64,000 nt of DNA from Hyphomicrobiales bacterium (GTDB lineage Bacteria; Pseudomonadota; Alphaproteobacteria; Rhizobiales; Kaistiaceae), in NCBI GenBank assembly GCA_017305635.1, contig JAFKKF010000012.1, forward strand, positions 62,001 to 126,000. Reading direction: 5' to 3'. The first letter of the stretch is position 1, and every line of letters begins with the position of its first letter. The translations under genes were made by a program, and so were the position numbers. The notes beneath the pieces are model-generated. The model was not told the origin of the DNA, searched no databases, and saw only the letters and a list, made by a program, of their open reading frames with translations. Below are positions 8,075 to 16,380 of this stretch, one piece after another.

Positions 8075-9618
8075 GGCGCGGCCTCCGCCGGAACGGCTTC
8101 GCTGGCGGCGAGGTTGAAGGAGGCCGAGACGATGTTCTTCTCGCTGATCGCCTCGCCTTCCAGCACGCGGGCGACGCGCCCGCCATAGAGGATGAGCACG
8201 CGGTCGCAGCAGCCGATCAGCTCGTCATAGTCGGTCGAGTAGAAGAGGATCGCCGTGCCCTGGTCGGCGAGCTGGCGGAGCAGCCGGTAGATCTCCTGCT
8301 TGGTGCCGACGTCGATGCCGCGCGTCGGGTCGTTGAGGAGGAGGATGCGCGCCGCCGTCAGCAGCCACTTGGCGATGACCACCTTCTGCTGGTTGCCGCC
8401 GGAGAGCGTCGCCACCGGATCGGCGACGCTGCCGATCTTGATCTGCAGCTTCTCGACCATGGCGGCTATGCTGCTCTTCTCGGCGCCCGCATCGATGACC
8501 ACGCCGCGGGTGAGCTTCCTCAGCGCCGTCAGCGAGATGTTGTCGCCGATGGACATGGGCAGCATCAGGCCCTCGGTCTTGCGGTCCTCCGGGATCAGCG
8601 CCATGCCGACGTCGCGGCGGGTGGCGGCGGCGGGGCTGCCCGGCTTCACCGGCCTGCCCTCGACCTCGACCGAGCCCTCGACGCCGCGGAGCACGCCGAA
8701 GAGCGCGAGGAGCAGCTCGCGCTGGCCCTGCCCGTCGAGGCCGCCGAGGCCGACGATCTCGCCTTTTCCCACGGTCACCGAGATGTCGTGCAGGCGGTCG
8801 ACCCAGCCGAGATTCCTCACCTCGAGGACCGGGGCCGGCGGCGCGGCGCGCACCGGCTTCGGTGGATAGACGTTCTTGTATTCGCGGCCGATCATCATGC
8901 CGATGATCGCCTCGTCGTTGCGCGTGCCGGTCGGGAAGGTCTCGACGTGCCGGCCGTTGCGGAACACCGAGATGGTGTCGGCGAGCTCCTTGATCTCGTG
9001 CATGCGGTGGGAAATGTAGAGGAGGCCGAGGCCTTCGCTGCGCAGCTTGTGCAGGATGCCGTAGACGCGCTCGACGTCGGCGGCGGTCAGCGCCGAGGTC
9101 GCCTCGTCGAGGATGAGGAGCTTCGGGTTGCGGCCGAGGGCCTTGGCGATCTCCACCATCTGGCGGCGCGAGAGCGGCAGGTTGCGCACGCGCTCGATGG
9201 GGTTGATGTCCTCGCAGCCGACGCGGGCGAGCAGTTCCTCGGCGCGCCGGCGCTGGGCGCGATGGTCGATGAGGCCGAGACGGCGCGGCGGGCGCGTGAT
9301 GCTGATATTGTCGGCGACCGAGAGGTCCGGCATCACCGACAGTTCCTGGAAGATGGTGACGATGCCGGCGGCGTTCGCCTCCTGCGGGGTCGCGAAGGCG
9401 ACCTCCCTGCCCTCGAAGGCGACGGTGCCGGCGTCGGGCCTGGTGACGCCCGAGATGATCTTGATGAGGGTCGACTTGCCGGCGCCGTTCTCGCCGAGGA
9501 CGGCGTGGATCGACGCGGCACCGGTCGCGAAATCGACGTCGGTCAGCGCCTTCACGCCCCCATAGGCCTTGGAGATGTTGCGCAGCTGAAGGAGCGGCGC
9601 GGCCGGGCTCGGAGCCAT
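8071..9618 (-). CDS. CUT2 sugar ABC transporter ATP-binding protein (RbsA/XylG-like)
   Basis: A 515-residue tandem ATPase with two nucleotide-binding halves. Half one has Walker A GENGAGKST, signature LPLSRRQMVEIAKAL and Walker B LILDEATSALT. Half two has the degenerate first glycine loop GGLDGQGQREL, signature LSGGNQQKVVIAKWL and LLLNDPTRGIDVG. This asymmetry is normal for RbsA-type proteins. I chose the ATG at 9618 because GAGGAA lies about nine bases upstream; an ATG at 9627 abuts that site and is less likely. It powers import by the two permeases downstream. Confidence 0.94.
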   Translation of the reverse strand: MAPSPAAPLLQLRNISKAYGGVKALTDVDFATGAASIHAVLGENGAGKSTLIKIISGVTRPDAGTVAFEGREVAFATPQEANAAGIVTIFQELSVMPDLSVADNISITRPPRRLGLIDHRAQRRRAEELLARVGCEDINPIERVRNLPLSRRQMVEIAKALGRNPKLLILDEATSALTAADVERVYGILHKLRSEGLGLLYISHRMHEIKELADTISVFRNGRHVETFPTGTRNDEAIIGMMIGREYKNVYPPKPVRAAPPAPVLEVRNLGWVDRLHDISVTVGKGEIVGLGGLDGQGQRELLLALFGVLRGVEGSVEVEGRPVKPGSPAAATRRDVGMALIPEDRKTEGLMLPMSIGDNISLTALRKLTRGVVIDAGAEKSSIAAMVEKLQIKIGSVADPVATLSGGNQQKVVIAKWLLTAARILLLNDPTRGIDVGTKQEIYRLLRQLADQGTAILFYSTDYDELIGCCDRVLILYGGRVARVLEGEAISEKNIVSASFNLAASEAVPAEAAP

Positions 9619-9690
9619 CAGGGGCATTTCCTCATGCGGCGGAAGAAGCGCCGCCGGCAGCAAAGCCGGCGGCGCCCAGGATGCGGGACC

Positions 9691-10830
9691 CTACTTCGGC
9701 GTGTTCTCGCCGGTCTGCGCCATGAGCTGCGGCGCGGTGAAGTTCAGGCCGCAGGGCGGGAAGGCATTGGCCGCGAAGAAGTCGGCGGTCAGGTCGGGGA
9801 AATAATCCTCGCCTTCCTTCATCCGGGTATAGTCGGTGGTCGGGGTCGGGATCGACACGCGCTGCGGGATGACGCCGCCCTTGAGGGCCGCGATGGCTTC
9901 CTTCAGCGCAATGGCGACCTGGGCCGGCGACTGGCCGTAGGAGTAGCCCTTCAGGCCCTGGTCCTTATACTTGGCGATCTGGATGCGGTAGATGTTCTCG
10001 CCCTCGCCGGCCATCGGCACGAGCGGGATTTTGGCATCGAGGAAGGCCTGGACGGTGCCGTTCGAGCCGCCCTGGGTGAAGACGCCGTCGAACTTGCCGT
10101 GGGCGGCAATGGCATCGGCGGTGGCCTTCTGCGAGTCGCCCGGCGCCCAGTTGCCAACCACCTCGGTGATCTCGAAGTTGTTGCCGGGAGCCTCCATCAG
10201 GCTGCGGAAGCCGTCATGGCGGTCCTTGTCGGCCGAGAAGCCGGCGACGCCGCGCACCTCGAGGATCTTGCCCTTGTTGCCGACGTTGTCGAGCAGCCAC
10301 TTGGCGCCCGCCTTGCCCATCTCGACCTGGTCCTGCGCGACCGCGGCCATGGTGTCGCCCGAGACCTCGTTGTCGAAGGCGATCAGGATGGTGCCCTTCT
10401 GGTTGGCAAGGCGCACGACGCGATCCCAGCCGGTCGGCGTGTTCGGGTCGATGAGGACGGCATCGAAGCCCTGGTTGATGTAGTCCTCGACGGCGCCGAG
10501 CTGGGCGGCCATGTCGGTGCCCACCGAGACGACCTTGAACTCCTTGATGTCCTTGGCGATCTCGGGATCGGCGGCATAGGCCTTCGCCGTCTGGATCATC
10601 TGAATGCGCCAGACGTTGGCGACGAAGCCGTTGACCACGGCGATCTTGTACGGGCCTTCCTTCTTCGGCCACTGGAAGAACTTGGCATTCTTCGCATCGG
10701 GCGCGAAGCAGGCGGGCTCGACGCCCGGTCCCTTGACGACCTCGGGGCCGGCGGCGAAGGCCGTCCCCGCGAACACGCCGAGCGCCAGGGTCGCGGCCCC
10801 GAGCCCGAGCATCATCTTCTTCATCGACAT
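9691..10830 (-). CDS. Periplasmic sugar-binding protein (ribose-type, CUT2)
   Basis: A 379-residue solute-binding protein with a Sec signal peptide: a basic start MSMKK, a hydrophobic stretch, and cleavage after GTAFA near residue 26. The Peripla_BP_4 fold is recognisable from the first strand YKIAVVNGFVANVWR, the hinge AVLIDPNTPTGWD and the VFTQGGSNGTVQA region. It is the first transporter gene, with a GGGAG ribosome-binding site nine bases before the ATG, and stands 72 nt before the ATPase. The gene upstream on the same strand is the SMP-30 lactonase, so transport and catabolism may be co-transcribed. Confidence 0.92.
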   Translation of the reverse strand: MSMKKMMLGLGAATLALGVFAGTAFAAGPEVVKGPGVEPACFAPDAKNAKFFQWPKKEGPYKIAVVNGFVANVWRIQMIQTAKAYAADPEIAKDIKEFKVVSVGTDMAAQLGAVEDYINQGFDAVLIDPNTPTGWDRVVRLANQKGTILIAFDNEVSGDTMAAVAQDQVEMGKAGAKWLLDNVGNKGKILEVRGVAGFSADKDRHDGFRSLMEAPGNNFEITEVVGNWAPGDSQKATADAIAAHGKFDGVFTQGGSNGTVQAFLDAKIPLVPMAGEGENIYRIQIAKYKDQGLKGYSYGQSPAQVAIALKEAIAALKGGVIPQRVSIPTPTTDYTRMKEGEDYFPDLTADFFAANAFPPCGLNFTAPQLMAQTGENTPK

Positions 10831-10865
10831 TTCCGTCTTCTCCCTTTCTTTCGGTTTCGTCGGTG

Positions 10866-10882
10866 CGGGCCTTCATGGCCCG
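10866..10882 (-). promoter_or_regulatory. Hairpin between lactonase and binding-protein genes
   Basis: A perfect 6-bp inverted repeat, CGGGCC-TTCAT-GGCCCG, lies in the 99-bp gap between the SMP-30 stop and the binding-protein start. There is no T-run, so it is more likely an mRNA-processing or stability hairpin than a terminator. Confidence 0.4.
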
Positions 10883-10929
10883 GCATTTTCAGGCACGTTA
10901 CTCCGATTCCCGGAGGCGCCCAGCCTGCC

Positions 10930-11799
10930 TTAGCCGGCAAATCTTGGTTCGGGCACGCCTCCTATTCCAACATCGAGCGCGAAGAGGCCTCCGGCCTGCG
11001 GCTGCTTCGCTAGGTCGTCGCCCTTCAGGTCCCAGACGGCCGAGGTAACGTAGAGGGTGCGAAGATCCGGGCCACCGAACATGCAGCTCGTCGGCTTCTG
11101 GACGGGCAGCTCGACGACGCGGTCGAGCCGGCCGTCGGGCGCGTAGCGGGCGAGGCGCCAGCCGTCCCACTGCGCGTTCCAGAGGAAGCCCTCGGTGTCG
11201 ATGGTCGAGCCGTCCGGGCCGATGCCGCTGCCCCTGAGGTCGACGATCTGCCTGCGGTTCGAGAGCGTGCCGGTGGCGTGGTCGTAGTCGAAGCGGAAGA
11301 TCGCGCCGTCGAGCGTGTCGGCGAAATAGAAATGGCGATCGTCGAGGCTCCAGACGGTCGAATTGCTGATGCCGATGCCGTCGAGCACCTTGTGCACCGA
11401 AAGGTCCGGATCGACCCGGTAGAGCGCGCCGGTGTGCTGCCCGAGGCGGTCATCCATGGTGCCCGCCCAGAAGCGGCCCGCGCGGTCGCACTTGCCTTCG
11501 TTGAAGCGGTTGGTGGGAATCCCCTCTTCCGGCTTGGCGATCCAGTCGATGCGGCCGGTACCGAGATCATAGAGCGCGATGCCCGAGGCGAAGCCGACGA
11601 TGAGGCCGCCCTTCTCGCGGAGCGCGAAGCAGGCGATGCGCTCGGGCATCTGCCAGCGGTCCACCTTGCCCGTGGCCGGGACATAGCGCTGCAGCAGCCT
11701 GCCCTCGATGTCGACCCAGTAGAGAGCCTGCTCGCGCGCGTCCCAGACCGGAACCTCGCCCAGCTTGTTCTTCGCATCGACGACGCAGGCGATCTTCAC
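10930..11799 (-). CDS. SMP-30/gluconolactonase/regucalcin family lactonase
   Basis: A 289-residue six-bladed beta-propeller that opens sugar lactones using a divalent metal. Features seen: LGEVPVWDAREQALYWVDIEG with the metal-binding Glu near residue 14, RFNEGKCDRAGRFWAGTMDD containing the metal Asn and Asp region, and NSTVWSLDDRHFYFADT with a further conserved Asp. The GTG at 11799 gives the expected family length and overlaps the stop of a short upstream reading frame (GTGA). No ribosome-binding site of its own is seen, so it probably depends on coupling to that leader. In the pathway it would hydrolyse a lactone made by a sugar dehydrogenase. Confidence 0.85.
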   Translation of the reverse strand: MKIACVVDAKNKLGEVPVWDAREQALYWVDIEGRLLQRYVPATGKVDRWQMPERIACFALREKGGLIVGFASGIALYDLGTGRIDWIAKPEEGIPTNRFNEGKCDRAGRFWAGTMDDRLGQHTGALYRVDPDLSVHKVLDGIGISNSTVWSLDDRHFYFADTLDGAIFRFDYDHATGTLSNRRQIVDLRGSGIGPDGSTIDTEGFLWNAQWDGWRLARYAPDGRLDRVVELPVQKPTSCMFGGPDLRTLYVTSAVWDLKGDDLAKQPQAGGLFALDVGIGGVPEPRFAG

Positions 11800-11864
11800 C
11801 GCGCGGCACCGCGGGCGATGGGCGAAAGGATGACCGACGGCTTGGCGCCGCGCTTCTTTCTCAT
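11796..11864 (-). CDS. 22-residue leader peptide upstream of the SMP-30 gene
   Basis: A very short reading frame, [20 protein letters not shown] followed by AR, with a strong GGGAGGG ribosome-binding site nine bases before its ATG. Its TGA overlaps the GTG of the lactonase gene. The peptide is basic and shows no homology I recognise. The arrangement suggests that it exists to load ribosomes for the coupled lactonase gene. An alternative is a mis-assigned start, with a longer lactonase N-terminus, but the frames differ, so the leader would have to be real or fortuitous. Confidence 0.5.
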   Translation of the reverse strand: MRKKRGAKPSVILSPIARGAAR

Positions 11865-11913
11865 CAGGTTGGCCCTCCCAAGCCAACACCGCCGGGATCG
11901 CTGCCAACGGTCT

Positions 11914-11947
11914 GCAATTCGTATACTATCGCGCAACGATACGGCAA
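11914..11947 (-). promoter_or_regulatory. Promoter with double-dyad operator for the SMP-30/transporter operon
   Basis: On the minus strand a TTGCCG -35 (11942-11947) and TATACG -10 (11920-11925) are separated by 16 bp. The same stretch, 11920-11943, carries two nested inverted repeats, CGTAT..ATACG and TATCG-CGCAA-CGATA. A protein bound there would cover the promoter spacer. It sits between the divergent lactonase and dehydratase genes. GntR-type regulators often use such sites, but no regulator gene lies nearby. Confidence 0.5.
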
Positions 11948-12016
11948 GCTCGCGGAGACATTGACTTATCCCGCACCGCCGCAAAACAAGAACCAAGAAG
12001 GGCGGAGGCATTTCCC

Positions 12017-13135
12017 GTGAAGATCAAGTCGGTCGAACCCCTGATCCTGCACATGCCGGTCAACCGCGCGTCGATCTCGGATTCGACGCACTCGATCACC
12101 CATTGGGGGGTCGTCGGCACGATGATCACCGCCGAGGACGGGCAGTGCGGCTTCGGCTTCACCGGCACCCACGCCCACCTGCCCTCCGACCGGCTGGTGA
12201 CCTCCTGCATCCGCGACTGCTACGCCGACCTGCTCATCGGCGAGGACGCCAACGACATCGCGCGGCTGTGGCAGAAGCTCGCGCGCTTCCCGGCGGTGCA
12301 ATGGGTCGGGCGCGCCGGCATCACCCAGCTCGCGCTCGCAGCGGTCGACATGGCGCTCTGGGACCTGAAGGCGCGGGCCGCCGGGATGCCGCTCTGGAGC
12401 CTCCTCGGCGGGGCTACGTCGCGCACCGTTCCCGCCTACAATACCGATATCGGCTGGCTCTCGATCCCCACCGATCAACTCGTCGATGGCGCGCGCCGCG
12501 CGGTCGAGGTGGACGGCTTCCGGGGCCTCAAGATCAAGGTCGGCAGCGACGATCCGCTTCGCGACGTGGAGCGGTTCGAGAAGGTGCGCCGGGCGGTCGG
12601 CCCGTCGATCACGATCGCGGTGGACGGCAACGGCCGCTGGGACCTGCCGACGTGCCTCCGCTTCTCGGCGCGTGCCGAACCGCTCGACGTTTTCTGGTTC
12701 GAGGAGCCGCTCTGGTACGACGACATTGCCGGCCACCGGCGGCTCGCCCAGGCGACGACGATCCCCATCGCCCTCGGCGAGCAGCTCTACACGGCGGAAG
12801 CCTTCAACGCCTTCCTCGATGCCGAGGCGGTGCATTTCGTGCAGCCGGACGTGACGCGGCTCGGCGGCATCAGCGAATACATCACCGTCGCCGATGCGGC
12901 CCATGCCCGCCGCCTGCCGGTGGTGCCCCATGTCGGCGACATGGGCCAGGTGCATGTCCACCTCGCCTACTGGCACCCCGCCTCGACCATGCTCGAATAC
13001 ATCCCGTGGATCATGGACTGGTTCGAGGATCCGATCCGGGTGACCGGCGGGGCCTATGCCCGGCCGGAGAAGCCGGGTGCCGGGTCGATGCCGACCGAGG
13101 CCGCGATCCAGCGCTTCGCCAGGCCGCTCGGCTAG
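12017..13135 (+). CDS. Mandelate racemase / muconate lactonizing enzyme family protein
   Basis: A 372-residue enolase-superfamily enzyme, divergent from the SMP-30 gene. The second-strand KxK motif is present (GLKIKVGSD). Metal ligands are Asp in IAVDGNGRW, Glu in FWFEEPLW and Glu in ALGEQLY. The catalytic-His region is [14 protein letters not shown]. These fit an acid-sugar dehydratase or a racemase/cycloisomerase. It is not closely similar to the other enolase-superfamily enzyme in the window (2790-3983), whose KxK and ligand spacing differ. An L-idonate-dehydrogenase-like gene follows 47 nt later. Substrate unknown. Confidence 0.88.
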   Translation: MKIKSVEPLILHMPVNRASISDSTHSITHWGVVGTMITAEDGQCGFGFTGTHAHLPSDRLVTSCIRDCYADLLIGEDANDIARLWQKLARFPAVQWVGRAGITQLALAAVDMALWDLKARAAGMPLWSLLGGATSRTVPAYNTDIGWLSIPTDQLVDGARRAVEVDGFRGLKIKVGSDDPLRDVERFEKVRRAVGPSITIAVDGNGRWDLPTCLRFSARAEPLDVFWFEEPLWYDDIAGHRRLAQATTIPIALGEQLYTAEAFNAFLDAEAVHFVQPDVTRLGGISEYITVADAAHARRLPVVPHVGDMGQVHVHLAYWHPASTMLEYIPWIMDWFEDPIRVTGGAYARPEKPGAGSMPTEAAIQRFARPLG

Positions 13136-13182
13136 TCCCTCCAATCGCCCAAGCCCGGACCATCCTCAGAAGGAATCAGGAA

Positions 13183-14217
13183 ATGCGCGCCGTCGTCGCC
13201 CATGCCGCCAAGGACCTCCGCATCGACACCGTTGCCGACGCGGCCGCCCCCGGCCCCGGGGAGGTGCGGGTGAAGATCGCCGCCGGCGGCATATGCGGCT
13301 CCGACATGCACTATTACCGGCATGGTGGCTTCGGCGTGGTGCGGATCAAGGAGCCGATGATCCTCGGCCACGAGATCGCCGGCACCGTTGCCGATATCGG
13401 CGACGGCGTCTCGGGCCTCGCCGTCGGCGACAAGGTGGCGGTCAATCCGAGCAGCCCCTGCGGCAAGTGCAGCTACTGCCAGCGCGGCATGCGCAACCAG
13501 TGCCTCGACATGCGCTTCCTCGGCAGCGCCATGCGCATGCCCCACGTCCAGGGCGGGTTCCGGGAATACATGACCGTCGCCGCCAGCCAGGCCGTGAAGG
13601 TGCCCGCGCATGTGAGCCTCGCCGAGGCCGCGGTCTGCGAGCCGCTCGCGGTCTGCCTCCACGCCGGCAACCAGGCGGGGCCCCTCCTCGGCCGTCGCGT
13701 GCTCGTCACCGGCGCCGGCCCGATCGGGGCGCTCTGCGTGCTCGTCGCGCGCCTCGGCGGAGCTGCCGAGATCGTGGCGACCGACATTGCCGATGCGCCG
13801 CTCGCCATCGCGAAGAAACTCGGCGCGACCGAGACGGTGAATACCGCCAGCCGCCCGACCGCCTTCGACGGCTGGAAGGCGGACAAGGGTCATTTCGACG
13901 TGCTGTTCGAGGCCTCGGGCAACCAGCAGGCGCTGGTCTCGGCCTTCGACGTGCTGCGTCCAGGCGCGGTGATCGTCCAGGTCGGCCTCGGCGGGGACAT
14001 GACGCTGCCGATCAACACCATCGTCGCCAAGGAATTCCAGCTCCGCGGCACCTTCCGCTTCGACCGCGAGTTCGAGCTCGCCGTCAGGCTCCTCGCCGAG
14101 AAGCTGATCGACGTGACGCCGCTGATCACCGCGACGCTTCCCTTCGCTTCCGCGGTCGAGGCCTTCGAGCTCGCCGGCGACCGGTCGCAGTCGATGAAGG
14201 TGCAGCTGGCGTTCTGA
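13183..14217 (+). CDS. Zinc-dependent alcohol dehydrogenase, L-idonate 5-dehydrogenase-like
   Basis: A 344-residue medium-chain dehydrogenase. Catalytic zinc ligands are in GGICGSDMHYY and LGHEIAG. The structural-zinc cysteines are in PCGKCSYCQRGMRNQC, and the NAD-binding loop is VTGAGPIGAL. The HYYRHGGFGVVRIKEPMILG segment is characteristic of L-idonate 5-dehydrogenases, which interconvert L-idonate and 5-ketogluconate, though related enzymes act on other polyols. An AGGA site precedes the ATG. It probably forms a pair with the enolase-superfamily gene upstream. Confidence 0.85.
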   Translation: MRAVVAHAAKDLRIDTVADAAAPGPGEVRVKIAAGGICGSDMHYYRHGGFGVVRIKEPMILGHEIAGTVADIGDGVSGLAVGDKVAVNPSSPCGKCSYCQRGMRNQCLDMRFLGSAMRMPHVQGGFREYMTVAASQAVKVPAHVSLAEAAVCEPLAVCLHAGNQAGPLLGRRVLVTGAGPIGALCVLVARLGGAAEIVATDIADAPLAIAKKLGATETVNTASRPTAFDGWKADKGHFDVLFEASGNQQALVSAFDVLRPGAVIVQVGLGGDMTLPINTIVAKEFQLRGTFRFDREFELAVRLLAEKLIDVTPLITATLPFASAVEAFELAGDRSQSMKVQLAF

Positions 14218-14275
14218 CGCCGGCGAAAGGGCGGGCGCGGCGTCCAACGGCGTCTCGGCCCGTCTCACCGAGCGC

Positions 14276-14311
14276 CCGCACCCGTCTCGCGCAGCGTCCG
14301 CACCCGTCTCG
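14276..14311. repeat. Short direct repeat upstream of tRNA-Val
   Basis: Two copies of CCGCACCCGTCTCG lie 22 bp apart at 14276-14289 and 14298-14311, with a third partial CCCGTCTC near 14259. The meaning is unknown; it may be local slippage. Confidence 0.45.
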
Positions 14312-14337
14312 ATGCCGATTTTTGCGCGTCCCGGCGG

Positions 14338-14366
14338 TTGACTTGACCTGCCCCGGTTCATTAAAT
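14338..14366 (+). promoter_or_regulatory. Sigma-70-type promoter of tRNA-Val
   Basis: TTGACT (14338-14343) and TTAAAT (14361-14366) are separated by 17 bp and lie about 35 bp before the tRNA, which is a good match to a housekeeping promoter. Confidence 0.6.
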
Positions 14367-14400
14367 CGCGGCGCTCGCCGGCCCCCGCGCCGGGGATAAC

Positions 14401-14475
14401 GGGCGCGTAGCTCAGCGGGAGAGCACTCCCTTCACACGGGAGGGGTCACAGGTTCAATCCCTGTCGCGCCCACCA
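14401..14475 (+). tRNA. tRNA-Val(CAC)
   Basis: A cloverleaf can be drawn in full. Acceptor GGGCGCG pairs with CGCGCCC, the D-arm is GCTC/GAGC, and the anticodon stem CTCCC/GGGAG holds loop TTCACAC with anticodon CAC. The T-arm contains GGTTCAATCC. CCA is encoded at 14473-14475. It reads GUG valine codons. It interrupts a sugar-catabolic gene cluster; no integrase or repeated 3' end is seen nearby. Confidence 0.97.
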
Positions 14476-14481
14476 TTTTTT
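14476..14481 (+). terminator. T-run after tRNA-Val
   Basis: Six consecutive T residues directly follow the encoded CCA. No separate hairpin precedes them; the tRNA T-arm and acceptor could serve as the structure. Confidence 0.35.
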
Positions 14482-14589
14482 GGCTTAGATATCAACGGGT
14501 TGCACGGGCGCTTGTGGACGCCGGCGCAATTCTTCATGTTCCTCGCAAGCCCGCGGGAAAAGCGGGGACAGATGCGAGGGGCGCTCATC

Positions 14590-15318
14590 ATGGATCAATC
14601 GGTTTCCGGCAAGGTCATCCTCATCACCGGCGCGAGCTCGGGGATCGGGCGCGCCATGGTCCGCCTCTTCGCCAGGAAGGGGGGAAAGATCGCGATGTCG
14701 GCGCGGTCGGAGGACAAGATGAAGGCGCTTGCCGGCGAGATCGGCGGCGATCCGCTGATCGTGCCCGCCGACATGACCAAGCCCGCCGAGGTGACCGCCA
14801 TGGTCGAGCGGACGATCCACCACTTCGGACGGGTGGACATCTTCCTCGCCAATGCGGGGATATACGTGCCGGGCGAGGCCGCCGAGGGCGATCCCGATGC
14901 GTGGGAGGAAATGATCGCGGTCAACGTCTCGGCGGTGTTCCGCGCGATCCGCGCGATGCTGCCCTCGATGATCGCGCGGAGGAGCGGGGACATCGTCGTC
15001 ACCAGCTCGATCTCCGGGCACCAGGCCATCCACTGGGAGCCGGTCTACAGCGCGACGAAGCACGCGGTGCAGTCCTTCGTCCATGGCGTCAGGCGGCAGG
15101 TCGCGCCGCACAACGTGCGCATCGGCTCGCTGGCGCCGGGCATGGTGCTGAACGAGCTATGGGGATATTCGGACCCGGCGGCCATCGAGCGCGACGTCGC
15201 CGCGCACAAGGGCCTCCGCTCCGAAGACGTGGCGGAAGCCGCGCATTTCATGCTGACGCGGCCGGCGAACGTGACCATCCGCGACCTCGTCATGCTGCCG
15301 CAGAACCAGGACCTCTGA
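14590..15318 (+). CDS. Short-chain dehydrogenase/reductase (SDR)
   Basis: A 242-residue classical SDR. The cofactor loop TGASSGIG lies at residues 14-21, NAG is in FLANAGIY, the catalytic Ser region is SSISG, and YxxxK is seen as YSATKHAV. The start MDQSVSGK is preceded by AGGGG at a suitable distance; an in-frame ATG at 14572 is less favoured. The aldolase gene begins 12 nt after its stop, and an FGGY kinase follows that. In many bacteria the aldolase and SDR are fused in one polypeptide; here they are separate and in reverse order. It probably oxidises or reduces the sugar or the aldehyde product. Confidence 0.9.
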   Translation: MDQSVSGKVILITGASSGIGRAMVRLFARKGGKIAMSARSEDKMKALAGEIGGDPLIVPADMTKPAEVTAMVERTIHHFGRVDIFLANAGIYVPGEAAEGDPDAWEEMIAVNVSAVFRAIRAMLPSMIARRSGDIVVTSSISGHQAIHWEPVYSATKHAVQSFVHGVRRQVAPHNVRIGSLAPGMVLNELWGYSDPAAIERDVAAHKGLRSEDVAEAAHFMLTRPANVTIRDLVMLPQNQDL

Positions 15319-15330
15319 GCGGGGGCGGAA

Positions 15331-16380
15331 TTGGCTCCCGCCGACAGGGAATTCGCGGCGCTGAAGGCGCTCTCGGCGCGGCTCGGCCGCGATCCGCTGC
15401 GCACACAGGCGGCAGGCGGCAACACCTCGCTGAAGCGCGACGGGGTGATGTGGATCAAGGCCTCGGGCACGTGGCTGGCGGAAGCCGAGCGCGGGGACAT
15501 CTTCGTCCCGGTGCACCTCGATCCGCTGCTCAAGGCCGTCGCCGAGGCCGATCCGCGCGCCGAGAAGGCGGTCGATTTCATCGCCGCGGAACTCGCGACC
15601 ACGGGGGCGCTGCGGCCCTCGGTCGAGACCTCCGTCCATGCGGTGATAGACCGGCCCGTGGTGGTGCATATCCACGACGTCGCGACCACCGCGATCGCGG
15701 TGCGGGCGGATGCCGAGGCGGTGCTCGATGAGCGGCTCGGCGCCACCGGTCTCGGCTGGATCTTCATCCCCTACGTGAAGCCCGGAGTTCCGCTGTCGCG
15801 GGAGATCGCGCGGCGGCTGCGGCCGGGGACGAATGTCATCATCCTCGGCAATCACGGGCTGGTGGTGATGGCCGATTCGGTCGCCGAGACGGGGGACATC
15901 GCCGACCGGGTGACGGCGGCGCTGGAGGTGACGCCCCGCCCCGCGCCGGGCGGGGATATCTCCGCGCTGAACGCCCTGAAATGGCCCGGATACAAGCCTG
16001 CGATGCACCGAGATGCCCATGCGACGGCCACGGATGAGGCGCGTCTCGCCATCGCGCGGCGCGGGACGCTCTATCCGGACCATGTCGTCTTCCTCGGTCC
16101 GGGCATCGTCGAGACGGCACGAGATGCCCGGGGAGACGCGACGCGACGGGCCGGGATGCCCGCCATGATGCTCGTCGTTCCGGATGTCGGCGTGCTGGTC
16201 CACGAAACCGCCCTCCCCGGCGCCGACGAACTCGCCCTGGCGCTCGCCGACGTGACCGGACGCATCGATCCCGACGCGGCGATCAACGTGCTGACGAACG
16301 AGCAGGAGCAGGAGCTGCTCTTCTGGGACGCCGAACTCTATCGCCAGAAGATCGCGCGCGAGAGCACGACGCGACGATGA
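15331..16380 (+). CDS. Class II aldolase/adducin family protein (RhaD/FucA-like)
   Basis: A 349-residue zinc-dependent aldolase acting on a ketose 1-phosphate. Features: GGNTSLKRDGVMWIKASGTWL (phosphate and substrate loop), Glu in SVETSVHAVI, zinc ligands in VVHIHDVA, and a further His in GNHGLVV. It is longer than FucA (about 215 residues), with a C-terminal domain of about 130 residues as in the aldolase half of bifunctional aldolase/SDR proteins. The start is TTG at 15331, 12 nt after the SDR. Its stop overlaps the kinase start (ATGA). It probably cleaves the phosphorylated sugar to dihydroxyacetone phosphate and an aldehyde. Confidence 0.86.
   Translation: MAPADREFAALKALSARLGRDPLRTQAAGGNTSLKRDGVMWIKASGTWLAEAERGDIFVPVHLDPLLKAVAEADPRAEKAVDFIAAELATTGALRPSVETSVHAVIDRPVVVHIHDVATTAIAVRADAEAVLDERLGATGLGWIFIPYVKPGVPLSREIARRLRPGTNVIILGNHGLVVMADSVAETGDIADRVTAALEVTPRPAPGGDISALNALKWPGYKPAMHRDAHATATDEARLAIARRGTLYPDHVVFLGPGIVETARDARGDATRRAGMPAMMLVVPDVGVLVHETALPGADELALALADVTGRIDPDAAINVLTNEQEQELLFWDAELYRQKIARESTTRR

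Noticed and set aside
11799..11907. N-terminal extension of the SMP-30 protein to an ATG at 11907
   Set aside because: The added 36 residues are not family-like, there is no ribosome-binding site at 11907, and that ATG lies at or just after the predicted transcription start.
12103..13182. In-frame extension of the idonate-dehydrogenase-like gene across the preceding gene
   Set aside because: The extension is a shadow of the enolase-superfamily gene; the protein start with an AGGA site is at 13183.
14401..14590. Genomic island inserted at tRNA-Val
   Set aside because: No integrase, no repeated tRNA 3' end, and genes on both sides have the same base composition and related functions.
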